Notes under the pieces: generated by a model
What the model was told of the DNA's origin: nothing
Databases searched by the model: none
What the model saw: only the letters and a program-made list of their open reading frames with translations
Translations under genes and position numbers: made by a program
Assembly: GCA_036346205.1 (NCBI GenBank)
Contig: JARFJB010001987.1
Location: 6,154,001 to 6,218,000, forward strand
DNA from: Vesta saturnalis
Taxonomy: Eukaryota > Arthropoda > Insecta > Coleoptera > Lampyridae
Direction of reading: 5' to 3'
DNA length: 64,000 nucleotides
In this document: piece by piece, positions 12,314-22,730 of the stretch
How positions within the stretch are numbered: position 1 is the first letter of the stretch
How the letters are laid out: each line of letters begins with the position of its first letter

Positions 12314-14721
12314 TGTAACGGTATAAACGGGTGGTAGAACGGGATTACAGATAAACTTGGCCTTTTTGCCCCGACTAGCCAGCGTATGGGTGTAGGTCAG
12401 ATGTTGAAAAATTTTGCACAACCAGAATAGTAAATCGTACGTAAGTCAAAATAGGGGATGAAAGCAAAATCAGTTCGGTTTTAGGCGCCAGAATGTTTGG
12501 TAGTAAAAATAAGGGTCGTCGTGCCAAAATTACGAGTACATAGCGTGTCTAAACATACAAAAAACATACGCTTACCTATCCGCAATCAATTCCAGGTGTG
12601 CTGGACAGCAACTCAGCAAACCACCTGAAATAGGGCTTCAAAAGCACTACACGCTTGTCAAATAAAAGCGTGATAATCACTCGATAACGTTACGTTACTA
12701 CACCTCAGTGTAAATAATGAGAATAATAATCAAAACAAAACAAAACAAAAAAGCTATAGAATACACTCTAAATGAATTAATACTCAACTAAAAAAATCAA
12801 ATAAAACACTAAATATCAATAACGCTATTACTCAATAAAAAAAACTGTCACTTCGTTACGCTAAAATTTTACGTTTCTAAATTTCTGATAAATATGCAAT
12901 TTGCAAAAAAAAACTTTTATATAACACAAAAGGGTTTTCACAGAATTAAAACACATTTATAAAACCTAACAAAGCTATAACAAAATAAAAAAATGTAAAG
13001 AAAATATTATAAATGTAAACAAACGATTATGCGTTTAAACAAAAAAAATACAAATGCTTAAAAGGCAACAGAATGTCTTGGCCAGGACCCTGCGTAACGC
13101 CGTTCTAAATAGCTTAATCTATAGATATATTGTGGATTATTTACCCACACTACGATAGGGTCAATTGCCCTTTAATACTAAAATAAATAACAAAGTGTGA
13201 AGGCGGAGCGTCAGAACTATAATTAATTACACTAAATAAATTTAAAACAACAACTTAATTTAACAAAAAAATACGACACCGCTTTCAACCCTTCGTTAAC
13301 ACAAAAAAATAGTTCGAAACACACAAAAATCTTGAAATATTCAATAAAAAAAAAACAATATTATGTTACCTTAAGGTCTAGAATTACACCTCTCCTGTGT
13401 TACAACAATTGAAAAAGGTGGTCGGTTACTGCTATAACGGAAATGAAATCTCCCTGCTCTGGAAAATGATGAATGAAATGTTGACTATTGTTCTTTTGTA
13501 CACAAACAACTCCTTGATTGAATCTCGTTAAAATGTTACTGCATTAATTAAAAAAACTTCTTTTAAAATAATAATTTGAGCACTCAATTTGCTTGTTGAT
13601 CTTAATCTTTTAAATAGTTTTATTTCCACTAACAATCCAAAAGGTTAATAACTTGATTTAAATAACTATAATTTTAATATATTGCGAAAGTTTCTTTATA
13701 TTCCAACACGCTTTGTACTGCAAATAAGTGGCAATTCAAGAACGTTAACGTTAATAAATCCGCAAAAGCGAGATAAACCAGTTCACAGAAGCACTAATGT
13801 AACACGACGATGATCTCTAGGTAACTTTACGTAAAATCGAAATCGGCACTAGGTATAATCCTTTGGTGATTGAACAGTTTTAATAAAATCCCTATACAGG
13901 TCTTCTTCAGAAGTAGCTATCTACCCTTACTACACAAAAAGTTCGTTCGTTAAACACCGAAAGGTCCAATACATCAATGTTCTAAACCACCCCTTAGTGT
14001 AACAACAAGCGTCACCGTAATACTACTCGAGAGCGCAGTCAGTTTCAGAATCCCTAAATTACTACTAGAAATCCATCTTGGAATTTTGAATCCCACCACT
14101 CATAAAAAATCTTATCTAATTTAATTCCACCAATTAAAAAAACGGAAGGAGGAAACATGGTACCCTTACACACAAATTTGGTTTTCGTCCGTAAGGACTC
14201 GAGAATTTTCAAAATTTTTAAACGTCAGCAAAATCATCGTGCAAAACATCTCTATATTTTCATTCAAGTACAAGCAATTAGTCCCACATTCTTCCTCTAT
14301 GACTTAAAACCAACATACTCACTATTAATCTGAACTACTATAACTACTCGTCTTCCTGTCGCCAATATGACATCATACACACATAAATCTACATTCTTTC
14401 TTTAAATTTTAAGGAAATCAAACGAAATAAACGTTATTTATACTTATATGCAACTATATACAAATAATACGTTACTCAACATTCAATAAACGGGGAATAA
14501 TAAGGAAAACAACCTAAATTACGGAATCATAATTCACAAACAAAAACACTGAAGCTCGCCACACACCTTTCCTAAAGGTCGCTACACACTTTAAACAAAT
14601 TTATCTATAAAACTCAACTTGACAACAACAAAAAATATGTATATACGGAATCTAACTAAGTGCGTAGAATTACAAACAAAATTAAGCAATACGTATACAG
14701 GGTGTTCAAAATACCCTGACA
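12314..14721. mobile_element. Putative solo LTR inserted in Penelope copy A
   Basis: A 2.4-kb block interrupts the Penelope terminal repeat exactly between 12313 and 14722. It begins TGTAACGG and ends CCTGACA, i.e. TG...CA as in LTRs. The flanks GTGT (12310-12313) and ATGT (14722-14725) fit a 4-bp target duplication with one mismatch. It contains no coding sequence. It has the same size as the Gypsy LTR at 27149 but no similarity to it that I can see, so it would be another family. Which strand is the sense strand is unknown. Confidence 0.5.
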
Positions 14722-15020
14722 ATGTTCTGGTTTGTCATCTTTAAGACAGTTTAACAATATTTAATTTTTAATGACCTAGTTATTCTTTATTAAAATTTAA
14801 TTCTATATTTGGCTTTATACGTTTCTCAAACTGTTATATTAATAGCAGGTTGATGTTCATGTTTTAATTTTTCAACTTTCACAAAATTGTTTTCAACATC
14901 TTTAACAATTTTAATAGATATTACTACTGACGAAGATAACTGTAAGTGTTATCGAAACGTTTAGATTGTATACTTTAAAATACACCATTTAAAAAACTCA
15001 AAAAAGGTAAGGATTTTGTT

Positions 15021-15571
15021 AAATCTATTAACGATTGTAGCAAAAAGTTAAAGGTGTCAAAAGTCAAACAGAAAGAAATGGATTAAAATTATAAATATTG
15101 TGTTGACGCCGTTATTTTAAAATTTATGATATTGCATTAAAAGTTAAATAAATAATGTGTATAGTGCACAAGTGAACAAAGCCTATATTGACGAAGGATT
15201 GCTCTATGATCACTTTCCTTCAAGGGAACAAATAAGTAAATAATTTGCTTTATACTTCTAGTACAAAAGTAAATGAAGAATTGATCTAGTCCACAATTAG
15301 TTGGTTATAATAGAAACGCCAAAGGATTGTTAAACGGTATTTAAACCTGGAATAGAGAAACAAGTAGGTAAATGTAAACGTTTTAAGTAATTGCACTATA
15401 AATTGGAATGGTATTAAACATAAATTGGTTTATCAGGAAACCAATTGCAGTCCGACGCGATCGAATCATTGTATACTACCATTACCTGGGGATATACACT
15501 AGTATTGGAACATATTGTGAACCATAAAAGAATCGATAGTGGATCGTTACTCCAATGATACAAGATATCTT
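15021..15571. other. Spacer between two tail-to-tail Penelope copies
   Basis: AT-rich, no ORF of note and no recognised repeat. It separates the 3' ends of copies A (plus) and B (minus). Confidence 0.5.
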
Positions 15572-17632
15572 ATATGAAAATGTAAACTTTCACTATTATC
15601 ACACATAATAAAATACTTATCTTTTTTGGGTTTTTTTTAATGGTGTATTTTAAATTATACAATCTAAACGCTTCGATAACACTTACAGTTATTTCGTCAG
15701 TAGTAATATCTGTTAAAAATTGTTAAAGATTTAAACAACTTTGTCAAAGTTGAAAAATTAAAACACAAACATCAGCCTGCTATTAACATAACAGTTTGAG
15801 AAACGTATAAAGTCAACTATAAAATTAAATTTTAGTAAAGAATAACTAGGTCATTAAAAATTAAATATTGTTAAACTGCCTTAAAGATGACAAATCAGAA
15901 CACTCTCTACGGCGAAAGCTAACAACGAAAAATGTCAGCCAAAAAACGCATTTAACAAAATTTAATCAAGATATGATGTAAGTGTAAAGTTGTGAAAACT
16001 TCAATTAAAAAACGATAGAGGAATTCACAAATACAAACATGACATCAAATAAAATAATCCAGTTAAATATAACAAAAAGATATCTTTATCAATACGTGCA
16101 ATTGTTATTAACAATGAAAAGCATAATGCAGAACGTTTTTTGTAATTTTTAATTTTAATCTTAATTTCAACTACTTATGTTAAATTACAGTGCTGCGGTA
16201 ATTTAGCATATAATTGGTAAAGCATTTGCTTCAAGATCTAGGAAAAACAGCAAAAAACCAAGAGATACCAAAAGTTAAAATTAAAATCAGAATTAGACGT
16301 ATCATTATGCTTTTTTTTTTTTAATTACAAGATGCCAAAACCTATTTGAAGGGTGTGACACATCTTTAGGTGATCTTAAATGTTCTTTAATTTTTCTTGT
16401 AGGTTTAAAAATAGGCCTAATGCCATATTTAATTAAGATTTTTTCAATTCTGTAACATTAGCTATAAAAGGAAGAAAAGCAGTACCAATATTAAGAACTG
16501 GTTTTTCTTTAAGTTTGCGCCTATAACGTGTGAAAACATTATTAATATCTGTAAGTGAATATCCATTATCTTGGAAGGATTTTGTTAAATATTTATATTC
16601 ATCCTCAAAAATTCAGGGTCACAAATTCGTTTTGCTCGATCTACTGAAGGTTTAATTACACCAATTTTTTGACGTGGATGGTGGTTGGATAATTTATGAA
16701 GGTATCTATCAGTGTGTGTCGGCTTTCTGTAAACCTTAAAAGATAGTGAATTATTATTTTTAGATATTAATATGTCAAGAAATGGTAAACTTCCATTAGT
16801 TTCTTTTTCCATGGTAAACTGAATACTAGGATGTATACCATTTATAAAAACCAAAAGCTCCTTCTTCTCCATGTCTCCAAATAACAAATGTGTCATCTAC
16901 ATATCTATACCAAACTGAAGGTTTTTTAGGTGTATTTTGTAACGCTAATGTTTCAAATTTTTCCATGTAAAAATTAGCTATAACAGGACTAAGGGGACTA
17001 CCCATTGCTACACCTTCAATCTGTTCATAAAATTTACTATTCTACTGAAAATAAGTTGTAGTAAGACAGTGCTGAAAAAGAATGGTTATGTCCTTTAGAA
17101 AAAGATGATCTATGTATTCAATAGTTTCTTTTAGAGGAACTTTTGTAAAAAGTGAAACAACATCAAAACTAACCATTATATCACCCTCTCCAATTTTGAA
17201 ACTATCCATTTTTTCAACAAAGTCGGCAGAATTTTTGATGTAATGGAGTGTTTTACCTATATGAGGTTGTAATAAAAGTGTAAGATGTTTTGCAAGACTG
17301 TATGTGGGAGCACCAATTGCACTAACAATAGGCCTAAGAGGAATATTAGGTTTATGGATTTTTGGTAAACCATATAGCTTTGGTGAAATAGCTTCAGAGT
17401 TAGTTTCTTTTTTATTTCTTCAGGAATAGAAGATAATTTAATCAGTTCTTTAGTTTCTAAAAGAAACTTTTTTGTTGGATCTTTTGGTATTTCACTATGT
17501 TTCTGGTCCCAACAATTGTTCTATCTTAATGTTATAATCGTTGATATTTAATATAACAGTTGCATTACCTTTATCTGATTTTAATATTATTGTACTTTCA
17601 TTGCGTTTAAGATCAAGTAAAGCACGTCGTTT
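15572..17632 (-). mobile_element. Penelope-like element copy B, 5'-truncated
   Basis: The minus-strand 3' terminal repeat lies at 15572-15925, starting with the shared GAAAATGTAAACTTTCAC. Reverse transcriptase sequence follows up to about 17632, where homology stops in an A-rich stretch. Relative to the copy at 22731, about 300 bp covering the GIY-YIG nuclease is missing: the junction at about 16340-16365 jumps from the 3' untranslated region directly to RT C-terminal sequence. Confidence 0.75.
16380..17632 (-). pseudogene. Penelope reverse transcriptase pseudogene (copy B)
   Basis: Longest open piece is 16585-16896, reading from an internal methionine through PSIQFTMEKETNGSLPFLDI. Further upstream the frame breaks, but the YVDD box (about 16890-16910), the SFDVVSLFTKVPLKETIEYI region (about 17110-17175) and the GLPKIHKPNI region (about 17345-17375) are recognisable. 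No nuclease domain remains. It is inactive. Confidence 0.7.
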
Positions 17633-18692
17633 TTATTTTTCATTAAAAACAAAAAAAATAAGTATTTTATTAAGGTATCTTATGTTTTTATATTATGCTG
17701 AATAACTGAATGGTCGCTTACTGGAAATACATTTTATTTTTTTATTATTCTGATTAACTTATTGATAGAGAAAATAAATTGTAACAGAAATTTAATTTAT
17801 GTTACATGTACTTAGAGTAAGCATAGCTAGGTTTAGGGATGATAGGATTATATTAAAGATTGCACTGTTTATATCTGTGACCATACATAATAAATTTGTT
17901 ATATTTATACTTGCTGCTTAATTTAAATTGATGTAAGCGATTTGTACGTTGGAACTTACTATCCCAGATTAATGTAACAATATTAAGTGGGAAAGAAACC
18001 ATAGATCCACTTAATCGTGGTAGAAAATTGAGCCTTTCATTGTAATTAAATTGATTGTGGCATGGATAAATTTTTCAACACCTTAATTGTTTTAGTTTTA
18101 AAGAGATCAAAGGCACAATTAATTTGTCATTATTCGTAGGTAAAGGGAGTATATAACACCAGTGTATAATACTGGTTCAATCCTTTAATAAATTGAGGTA
18201 AACTAATGTTTATGACGATAGGTCAGTGATTCATTTTATATTATAGATAAACTTAAGGGGTAAAAAACTACCTTAAAAGAATCGATAGCTTGAGTGACCT
18301 TGTTTAAATTCTGACTGCATTTACGGTAACATTTAGTTGTCTATTTAAAATAATAATAGCGATTGCAAATTTAGACTAATAAGTTACAAAGTAATGTCAA
18401 AACAATTTGATTCATAGTTTCGTTAGGCTCATTTTAAAGCGAACAATTATAATGTAAATTATAATTAGATGATAGTCTGGTCATATAATTTATTAATCTA
18501 ATAAATTACGTATAGATCACATATTCAATTCGAACATTATAAATTTAGTACCCATCGGGTGGAGCTCGAGTGCTCAGAGTATAATTATAAATTCGACACG
18601 CAACGCTTTAAGTCTAATTATTTTCTTTTAACAAGGAAGTACCATAACAAGCCAGTCAAACGCTACTGCAAGTTTAGTAATGACGAATAGGA
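17633..18692. other. Gene-free AT-rich sequence
   Basis: No convincing ORF, RNA gene or repeat boundary seen. Confidence 0.5.
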
Positions 18693-19506
18693 TCATTGTC
18701 ACTGTCATTGTCACTGTCATTGTCACTGTCATTGTCACTGTCATTGTCACTGTCATTGTCACTGTCATTGTCACCGTCATTGTCACCGTCATTTTCACTG
18801 TCATTGTCACAGTAATTGTCACTGTCATTGTCACTGTCATTGTCACTGTCATTGTCACTGTCATTGTCACTGTCATTGTCACTGTCATTGTCACTGTCAT
18901 TGTCACTGTCATTGTCACTGTAATTGTCACTGTCATTGTCACTGTCATTGGCACTGTCATTGTCACTGTCATTGTCACTGTCATTTTCACTATAATTGTC
19001 ACTGTCATTGTCACTGTCATTGTCACTGTCATTGTCACTGTCATTGTCACTGCCATTGTCACTGTCATTGCCGCTGTCATCGTTACTGTCATTGTCACCG
19101 TCATTGTCACCGTCATTGTCACTGTCATTGTCACTGTCATTGTCACTGTCCTTGTCACTGTCACTGTCACTGTCATTGTCACTGTCATTCACTGTCATTG
19201 TCACTGTCATTGTCACTGTCATTGTCACTGTCATTGTCACTGTCCTTGTCACTGTCATTGTCACTGTCATTGTCACTGTCATTGTCACGGTCATTGACAG
19301 CGTCATTGTCACTGTCATTGTCACTATCATTGTCACTGTCATTGTCACTGTCGTTGTCACTGTCGTTCTCACTGTCGTTGTCACTGTCGTTGTCACTGTC
19401 GTTGCCACTGTCGTCACTGTCGTTGCCACTGTCATTGTCACTGTCATTGTCACTGTCATTATCACTGTCATTGTCACTGCCATTGTCACTGTCATTATCA
19501 CTGTCA
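18693..19506. repeat. TGTCACTGTCAT minisatellite (12-bp unit, about 68 copies)
   Basis: A run of about 814 bp built from TGTCAC and TGTCAT half-units, with scattered substitutions (TGTCGT in the last fifth, TGTCCT, TGCCAT). Because the period is a multiple of three and stops are absent, long frames are open on both strands; they are by-products of the repeat. The array ends directly at the Penelope fragment that begins at 19507. Confidence 0.95.
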
Positions 19507-19705
19507 ATTAAAAATTTAATTTTTCAACATTGACAAAATTGTTTACATTTTTAACAATTTTTACAAATATTACTACTGACGAAGATAACTGTAAGTGTTA
19601 TCGAAACGTTTAGATTGTATAATTTAAATACACCATTAAAAATCCCAAAAAAGATAAGTATTTTATTATGAGTATTAATGGTGAAAGTTTACATTTTCAT
19701 ATTTT
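19507..19705 (+). mobile_element. Penelope terminal-repeat fragment (5' end, plus orientation)
   Basis: Carries the conserved GACGAAGATAACTGTAAGTG, the ATACACCATTAAAAATCCC block and then the start of the element's ORF (MSINGESLHFH, about 19670-19702). In the more complete copy this order marks the 5' terminal repeat running into the coding region. Sequence beyond about 19705 is unrelated. Confidence 0.7.
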
Positions 19706-20165
19706 ACAAAATTTCGTTTTTTTTTCAAAAAGTTGGTCTGTTTCTAATTTACCTACTCATTCTCACTACTTTAACTAATTTCAGCCACATTAGGAAAAAG
19801 TAGAGCAATAATGTCCGATCCTCACCCGTTCAAGATGACAAGATTCTGTTCGCTGCCCAAATTTTTCTTACTTTTCTATATTTTTTATCGCATTATATCG
19901 TTTAAGTCAATCTCCACAATGGTCGCTACATTCATTTATAAAATTATAACGTTCAAGCAGGCATAACGAAGCATACTTTAATCGTTTGCAGTTTGGCATT
20001 CTAGTCCATAAAGCAACGTTGCACAACAGAGATATATCATTATTCAAAGAAATGAAAATATTCATATAACGAAAGGAAGCGCACACCTATCCACCTTAGG
20101 AATTATTTCACTTCTATCTTTAGTGCAGCTCAAGTATGAACAGATTGTAGGGCAGTGCGTTAACT
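19706..20165. other. Gene-free sequence
   Basis: No ORF or repeat recognised between the Penelope fragment and the TGCG array. Confidence 0.5.
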
Positions 20166-20244
20166 GTGTGTGTGCGTGCGTGCGTGCGTGCGTGCGTGCG
20201 TGAGTGCGTGCGTGCGTGCGTGGGTGCGTGCGTACGTGCGTGTG

Positions 20245-20293
<49 letters not shown>

Positions 20294-20310
20294 GTGTGTG
20301 TGTGTATGTG
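20166..20310. repeat. (TGCG)n microsatellite
   Basis: About 145 bp of TGCG units with a few GTGT and GAGT interruptions, ending in a short GT run. Confidence 0.95.
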
Positions 20311-20333
20311 TAAGTTCTAAAAAATTTATGTTG

Positions 20334-20580
20334 CATTACTCAGTGGTTCAGTGGTAGAAGTGTCAGACTTATAAGTGAAAGGTACCTACGTTCGAATCTG
20401 AGAGTAGTAAAGTGCATGAGAAAAAATCATAACATATGAATTTGACTCAAGTACAAAAACAGTCCTTCTCAGGACTAAGCCTGACGACGGAAGCAGAGTC
20501 CGCTTACGAAACGCCCGCTCAAAATCAAAAATTGTGGAAATGTGCCGATTAACTCGACTAATACGAAGCCACAGTTATAA
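20334..20580 (+). repeat. tRNA-derived SINE-like sequence
   Basis: The segment TGGTTCAGTGGTAGA (about 20343) matches an A box as in glycine-type tRNAs, and GTTCGAATCTG (about 20392) matches a B box with normal spacing. There is no foldable acceptor stem, so a functional tRNA is unlikely. About 170 bp of unrelated body follows, as in tRNA-headed SINEs. No second copy was found in the window. Confidence 0.45.
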
Positions 20581-21017
20581 AACACCTATAATACAGAATA
20601 GTGACTGCCTCAAATGATGTTACACAGAATTTTTACTGTAGAATTAGAAATAAAAAAATACTAGGCGGTTGCTCATACTGATGAGCAACCATTAAACCAA
20701 ATTCCAAAGCTAGACCGATACTAAATCTAATTTTGTTCGGGTACTTCGTAGAATTTGTCTGAATCAAGGTCACGTGTTAATTGAGAGAAGTTATTACAAT
20801 TATTAAATTATCCTGCAGGGGTATCATATTACAGTTCAGACCGATTGTTGTCTATGCTAAAAGATAGGTCAAGGTTAAATGGTTCTTGTATTGGCTAAAT
20901 TCTCCTCAAGGTCAAATTCTTGGAAATAGCAAAATAAGCAATCCTAATCAGTGACTTTTGTATGTCTTAAAAGTTATCACAATTCCTAGAAATCAATTTT
21001 TAAGGCTGCAGAGGCAT

Positions 21018-21080
21018 CCCGATCTTATCTGATCTCATCCGATCTTATCCGACCTTACCCGATCTTATTCGATCCTACTA
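21018..21080 (+). repeat. Degenerate GATCTTATCC array (left, outer)
   Basis: Six or so units of a 10-bp motif around CCGATCTTATC; the counterpart in the right repeat is 53051-53161. Confidence 0.75.
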
Positions 21081-21305
21081 TTCAAGGTCAAATTCTTGGA
21101 AATAAGCATTCATAATCAATGACTTTGCGCATGCGGGTATCAAGGTCACCAAGCAATTATTAGAAATCTAAACAGTTCGTAGAAATATGATGCAGGGACG
21201 ATTTTTAAAAATTTAAACAGTTCGTGTAAACATGAAGAATGAATGCTATTGGCTAAATGCTCTTCAAGATCAAATTCTTGGAAATAGCAAAATAAGCATT
21301 CCTAT

Positions 21306-21380
21306 GTTATCCGTACTTATCCCATCTTATCCGATCCTACCCGATTTTATCCGGTCTTACCCGATTCTACGCGATCTTAG
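21306..21380 (+). repeat. Degenerate GATCTTATCC array (left, inner)
   Basis: Seven or so 10-bp units (CCGATCCTAC, CCGATTTTAT and similar); the counterpart in the right repeat is the longer array at 52413-52600. Confidence 0.75.
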
Positions 21381-21865
21381 CATTGATTTCATCAAAAATT
21401 ATATGTATATTAACAATGATATAGTAGAATGAAACATATCTAATTTTTAGGCTCTAATTCATTAAAATTTGTAAAACTATAAGAAATAAATGGAAATAGG
21501 AAAAATAGTTGAGGCTCCTATAATTACTCTTGAATTATTTATAGCTATTAAGCCCCTCGGGAGTCAAAGACGCTACACAGAGGTCCGAGGTTAATATTGT
21601 ATATAATCGAAGAGGAAAACGAAAAACTTCACACACTCGCTCCACTGTTTCATATAACCGAACCAACAATGTTAGAATGCATTTTTTCGTTTACATGCAA
21701 GTAAATCTGTTAAAGTCAACAAAATTATGAATAACTGAACTACTTGCGCAGCTTTATAAAAGTCGGCATTGTTAAGTACCAAAACTATAATTTGCTAAAT
21801 TAAAATTGAATCATACAAAACGTTTTAATTTTATGTATGTTATTCAGTGTAAAAAACACTAGTTG

Positions 21866-21962
21866 AGCATTTTTTCTTATATGAAACGATATGTGTAATT
21901 ATTTATCTCTTTTACGCAGGTTTATTTATAGCACTCGATTTCTGAAAGTCAGCATCAAACTA
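21866..21962 (+). promoter_or_regulatory. Conserved 95-bp non-coding block, copy 1
   Basis: Contains ATATGAAACGATATGTGTAA and TCTCTTTTACGCAGG followed by TTTATTTATAGCACT. The same block recurs at 45801-45920 (plus) and 51360-51455 (minus). It lies upstream of the PLA2 gene in both terminal repeats, and a third copy opens the unique centre. A shared promoter or replication signal is inferred from this placement only. Confidence 0.4.
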
Positions 21963-22508
21963 TAATTTTTATATCGCTAAATTATAAACTTGTCTGTGCA
22001 AAAGTTTCATTCTATACTATAAAATCGAAAACTGTAATATGTATTGTTTATATGAACTAATATAATCGGGAAAATATATCACTTAAATAATATATGTAAT
22101 TATTATTAAATGGAGTTTTAGTTAGCAGTTTCTCGAATGTCATTGTTTATATGAAATGCGAATTCCTTGATAACTTGTATTTCACTTTAAAAAATTATAT
22201 TTTAAATGGAAATTTAGCTGTATTTCGGGGCTTATCTTTACATGTTATTTTACGATAAATAATAAAAATTGAATATTTATTTAAAACTACTTTAAACAAA
22301 TGCTTAATTAAACATTGAAATTGTGAACATATTTGAAATCTTTGTATTATTTCTATGATGTATTTTTCCAGTTTCTCTTTTTAGTATTAATCATATATTT
22401 ACATGCATTATTTTTCATTTTTACATTGCATTGTGCTAGTTACCACTAATAATAATTTGTAGGATTCGGTTTCAAATTTTTGAGACCAAAACGCATTACG
22501 ACATGCGG

Positions 22509-22512
22509 TTAA
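22509..22512. repeat. TTAA target duplication, left
   Basis: Matches TTAA at 38345-38348 on the other side of the DNA transposon. The right terminal repeat of the virus-like element has an unoccupied TTAATTAA at the same place (about 50810). Confidence 0.75.
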
Positions 22513-22730
22513 TTGAGGGGTCCAATGCAAGAATCAGACAAGTCCATTTTTTTTAAATATTCAGGAAAGCAAAATATATTTTAATTTACAAAAACTTAAA
22601 CTTTGGATATCGCTACTTTTTTATTGTGTTTATTTCGTAGCAACTACCCTTATACACTAATTTAAAAAAATATATGTGAATTTTGGAATTGGCAAATAAA
22701 CAAAAAAAAAAATAAATAAATAATGGACTT

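Larger units (their letters stand above)
10205..15020 (+). mobile_element. Penelope-like element copy A, 5'-truncated and split by a solo LTR
   Basis: Homology to the better copy at 22731-26162 begins abruptly near 10215. It runs on the plus strand through reverse transcriptase and GIY-YIG remnants to 12313, stops inside the terminal repeat, and resumes at about 14722 (TGTTCTGGTTTGTCATC) up to about 15020. The intervening 2.4 kb is a separate insertion. Confidence 0.75.
20697..22508 (+). repeat. Left terminal inverted repeat, outer part
   Basis: Matches the reverse complement of about 50810-53490 with visible but moderate divergence. Examples are CCTGCAGGGGTAT (20814, right about 53365), AAGTCCCTCGGGAG-type GCCCCTCGGGAGTCAAAGACG (21552) and CGCATTACGACATGCG (22491). 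It includes two degenerate 10-bp repeat arrays. It lacks the MITE and about 380 bp near 51830-52205 that the right copy has. It continues after the TTAA transposon at 38349. Confidence 0.8.

Noticed and set aside
18628..19533. Several long open frames on both strands (up to about 277 codons)
   Set aside because: They are translations of the 12-bp TGTCACTGTCAT array, whose period is a multiple of three; low-complexity products in many frames are expected by chance.
20166..20357. Open frame rich in Cys-Val-Arg-Ala
   Set aside because: Product of the TGCG microsatellite.
20334..20410. tRNA-Gly-like gene
   Set aside because: A and B boxes are present but acceptor and anticodon stems do not pair, so I treat it as a SINE head.
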